Positions 5,681 through 6,445 of a stretch of 6,445 nucleotides of DNA are shown here, one piece after another. Each line of letters opens with the position of its first letter. Positions within the stretch are counted from its first letter, which is position 1. The DNA comes from an uncultured Prevotellaceae bacterium. Lineage in GTDB: Bacteria > Bacteroidota > Bacteroidia > Bacteroidales > Bacteroidaceae. Both the position numbers and the translations under genes were made by a program. The stretch spans positions 1-6,445 of the forward strand of contig CALAVF010000216.1 of NCBI GenBank assembly GCA_937892315.1. Reading direction: 5' to 3'. The notes beneath the pieces were generated by a model. The model was not told where the DNA came from and did not search any database. It saw only the letters and a list, made by a program, of their open reading frames with translations.

Positions 5681-5721
5681 ACAGCAAAGAGGCTTGGTTA
5701 TTTGCCAAGCCTCTTTGCTGT
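5681..5721. terminator. Bidirectional terminator hairpin between the S4-domain gene and pepT
   Basis: A perfect 17-bp inverted repeat (5681-5697 with 5705-5721; core AAAGAGGCTTGG / CCAAGCCTCTTT) encloses a seven-base loop. It lies between two convergent genes. Leftward it is followed by moderately T-rich DNA (TTCTTTTCTTA, 5665-5655 region read leftward), and rightward by TTATTG, so the U-tracts are imperfect but the stem is very stable. The pepT stop codon (5700-5698) falls in the loop and the last pepT codons form one arm. Confidence 0.82.
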
Positions 5722-6445
5722 TATTGAACAAATGTTCACCACCGTCTGCATCGCCTTTTCGAGACTCTGCACGGGGCAGAACTCGTGGGGACCGTGGAAG
5801 TTGAGCCCGCCGGCGAAGAGGTTGGGGCAGGGCAGCCCCTTGAAGGAGAGTTGGGCACCGTCGGTTCCGCCACGTATCGCCTTGATTTTCGGCTCGATGC
5901 CTGCTTCGGTCATGGCGGCTTGGGCGATGTCGATGATGTACATCTTGTCCTCCAGTTTCTCCCGCATGTTGTAGTATTGGTCTTTCGTTTCGAGCACCGC
6001 CACGCCTTCGCCATACTTCTCGTTGATGGCATCCACCACGTCCTGCATCTCTGCCTTGCGGCTCTCGAAATACTCGCGGGCGTGGTCGCGGATGATGAAG
6101 GAGAGTTGGGCTTTCTCGCAACCGCCGCTGATGCTGGTCAGGTGGAAGAAACCCTCGTAACCCTCTGTCGTTTCGGGCGTTTCGTCGGCTGGCAGCATAC
6201 CCACCAGTTCGGTGGCGATGCGGGCGGCATTCAGCATCTTGCCTTTGGCATAGCCCGGGTGGACGGAGCATCCGTTGATGGTGATTTTGGCGGAGGCGGC
6301 ATTGAAGTTCTCAAACTCGATTTCGCCCACCTCGCTGCCGTCCATCGTGTAGGCAAACTCGCAGCCGAATTTCTCCACATCAAAATGGTGGGCACCGAGA
6401 CCAATCTCCTCGTCGGGATTGAAGCCGACGCGGATGGTGCCGTGC
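5698..6445 (-). CDS. pepT: Peptidase T (tripeptide aminopeptidase), C-terminal part; 5' end beyond right edge
   Basis: The visible 248 codons match PepT of E. coli and Salmonella almost collinearly. PepT is a cytosolic M20-family zinc enzyme that removes N-terminal residues from tripeptides. In order, the fragment shows [17 protein letters not shown] (catalytic Glu and metal-ligand Glu), [20 protein letters not shown] (metal-ligand Asp), the VHPGYAKG stretch of the dimerisation domain, [40 protein letters not shown] and the final metal-ligand His in FHGPHEF. The reading frame stays open through the right edge, so the first roughly 160 residues, with the other metal ligands, lie outside the window. 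The C-terminal codons and stop fall inside the shared terminator hairpin. The gene is convergent with the S4-domain gene and not part of its operon. Confidence 0.96.
   Translation of the reverse strand, partial: HGTIRVGFNPDEEIGLGAHHFDVEKFGCEFAYTMDGSEVGEIEFENFNAASAKITINGCSVHPGYAKGKMLNAARIATELVGMLPADETPETTEGYEGFFHLTSISGGCEKAQLSFIIRDHAREYFESRKAEMQDVVDAINEKYGEGVAVLETKDQYYNMREKLEDKMYIIDIAQAAMTEAGIEPKIKAIRGGTDGAQLSFKGLPCPNLFAGGLNFHGPHEFCPVQSLEKAMQTVVNICSITAKRLGK

Noticed and set aside
5384..6271. A 295-codon leftward open frame across the S4-domain gene and pepT.
   Set aside because: It reads pepT out of frame and then crosses the terminator and the S4-domain gene antisense; the Arg-rich then Ser-rich composition is that of a shadow frame.
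1..6445. A search for mobile elements, CRISPR repeats, tRNA or rRNA genes, and defence or secondary-metabolite genes.
   Set aside because: All sizeable open regions are explained by core genes, and no spaced repeats, terminal inverted repeats, transposase motifs or cloverleaf-like sequences were seen.

Overview
The window is an ordinary chromosomal housekeeping segment of a Bacteroidota bacterium. The protein sequences and gene order point to Bacteroidales, most likely Prevotella in the broad sense; the genus is inference. Three things support this. One clear promoter matches the Bacteroidota primary-sigma consensus (TTTG, 19 nt, TAnnTTTG). The gaps before genes are A-rich and lack obvious Shine-Dalgarno sequences. 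Lineage-typical families are present: a roughly 300-residue NusB, a DUF3276 PUR-domain protein and a DUF5606 start. Coding DNA is fairly GC-balanced, while the divergent intergenic region is strongly AT-rich.

Layout. Positions 1-2968 carry a leftward, tightly packed operon: nusB, yajC, a YbbR-domain membrane protein, coaE and the first 15 codons of a DUF5606 gene that runs off the left edge. The last three genes overlap end to start. A divergent AT-rich region (2969-3232) holds the probable nusB promoter and a weaker candidate for the rightward gene. Rightward come a DUF3276/PUR-domain gene (3233-3655), an intergenic region with a near-perfect promoter and a foldable leader (3656-3878), rplY (L25/Ctc, 3879-4481), a strong intrinsic terminator, pth (4550-5167) and an Hsp15-like S4-domain gene (5214-5663). 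A 17-bp hairpin separates this run from the convergent pepT, whose 3' two thirds or so fill the right edge.

How the genes relate. Most act in gene expression and its quality control. NusB works in rRNA antitermination, L25 binds 5S rRNA, Pth recycles peptidyl-tRNA, and the S4 protein belongs to a ribosome-rescue family. YajC and YbbR are envelope proteins, CoaE completes coenzyme A synthesis, and PepT trims tripeptides.

I found no mobile element, CRISPR array, tRNA, rRNA, phage gene or defence system, and no sign of an undescribed multi-gene system. The points most worth a second look are small: the structured rplY leader, the terminator abutting the pth start, the repeated A-rich element before the PUR-domain gene, the acidic Phe-Asp tail on the S4 protein, and the pepT stop codon lying in a terminator loop.
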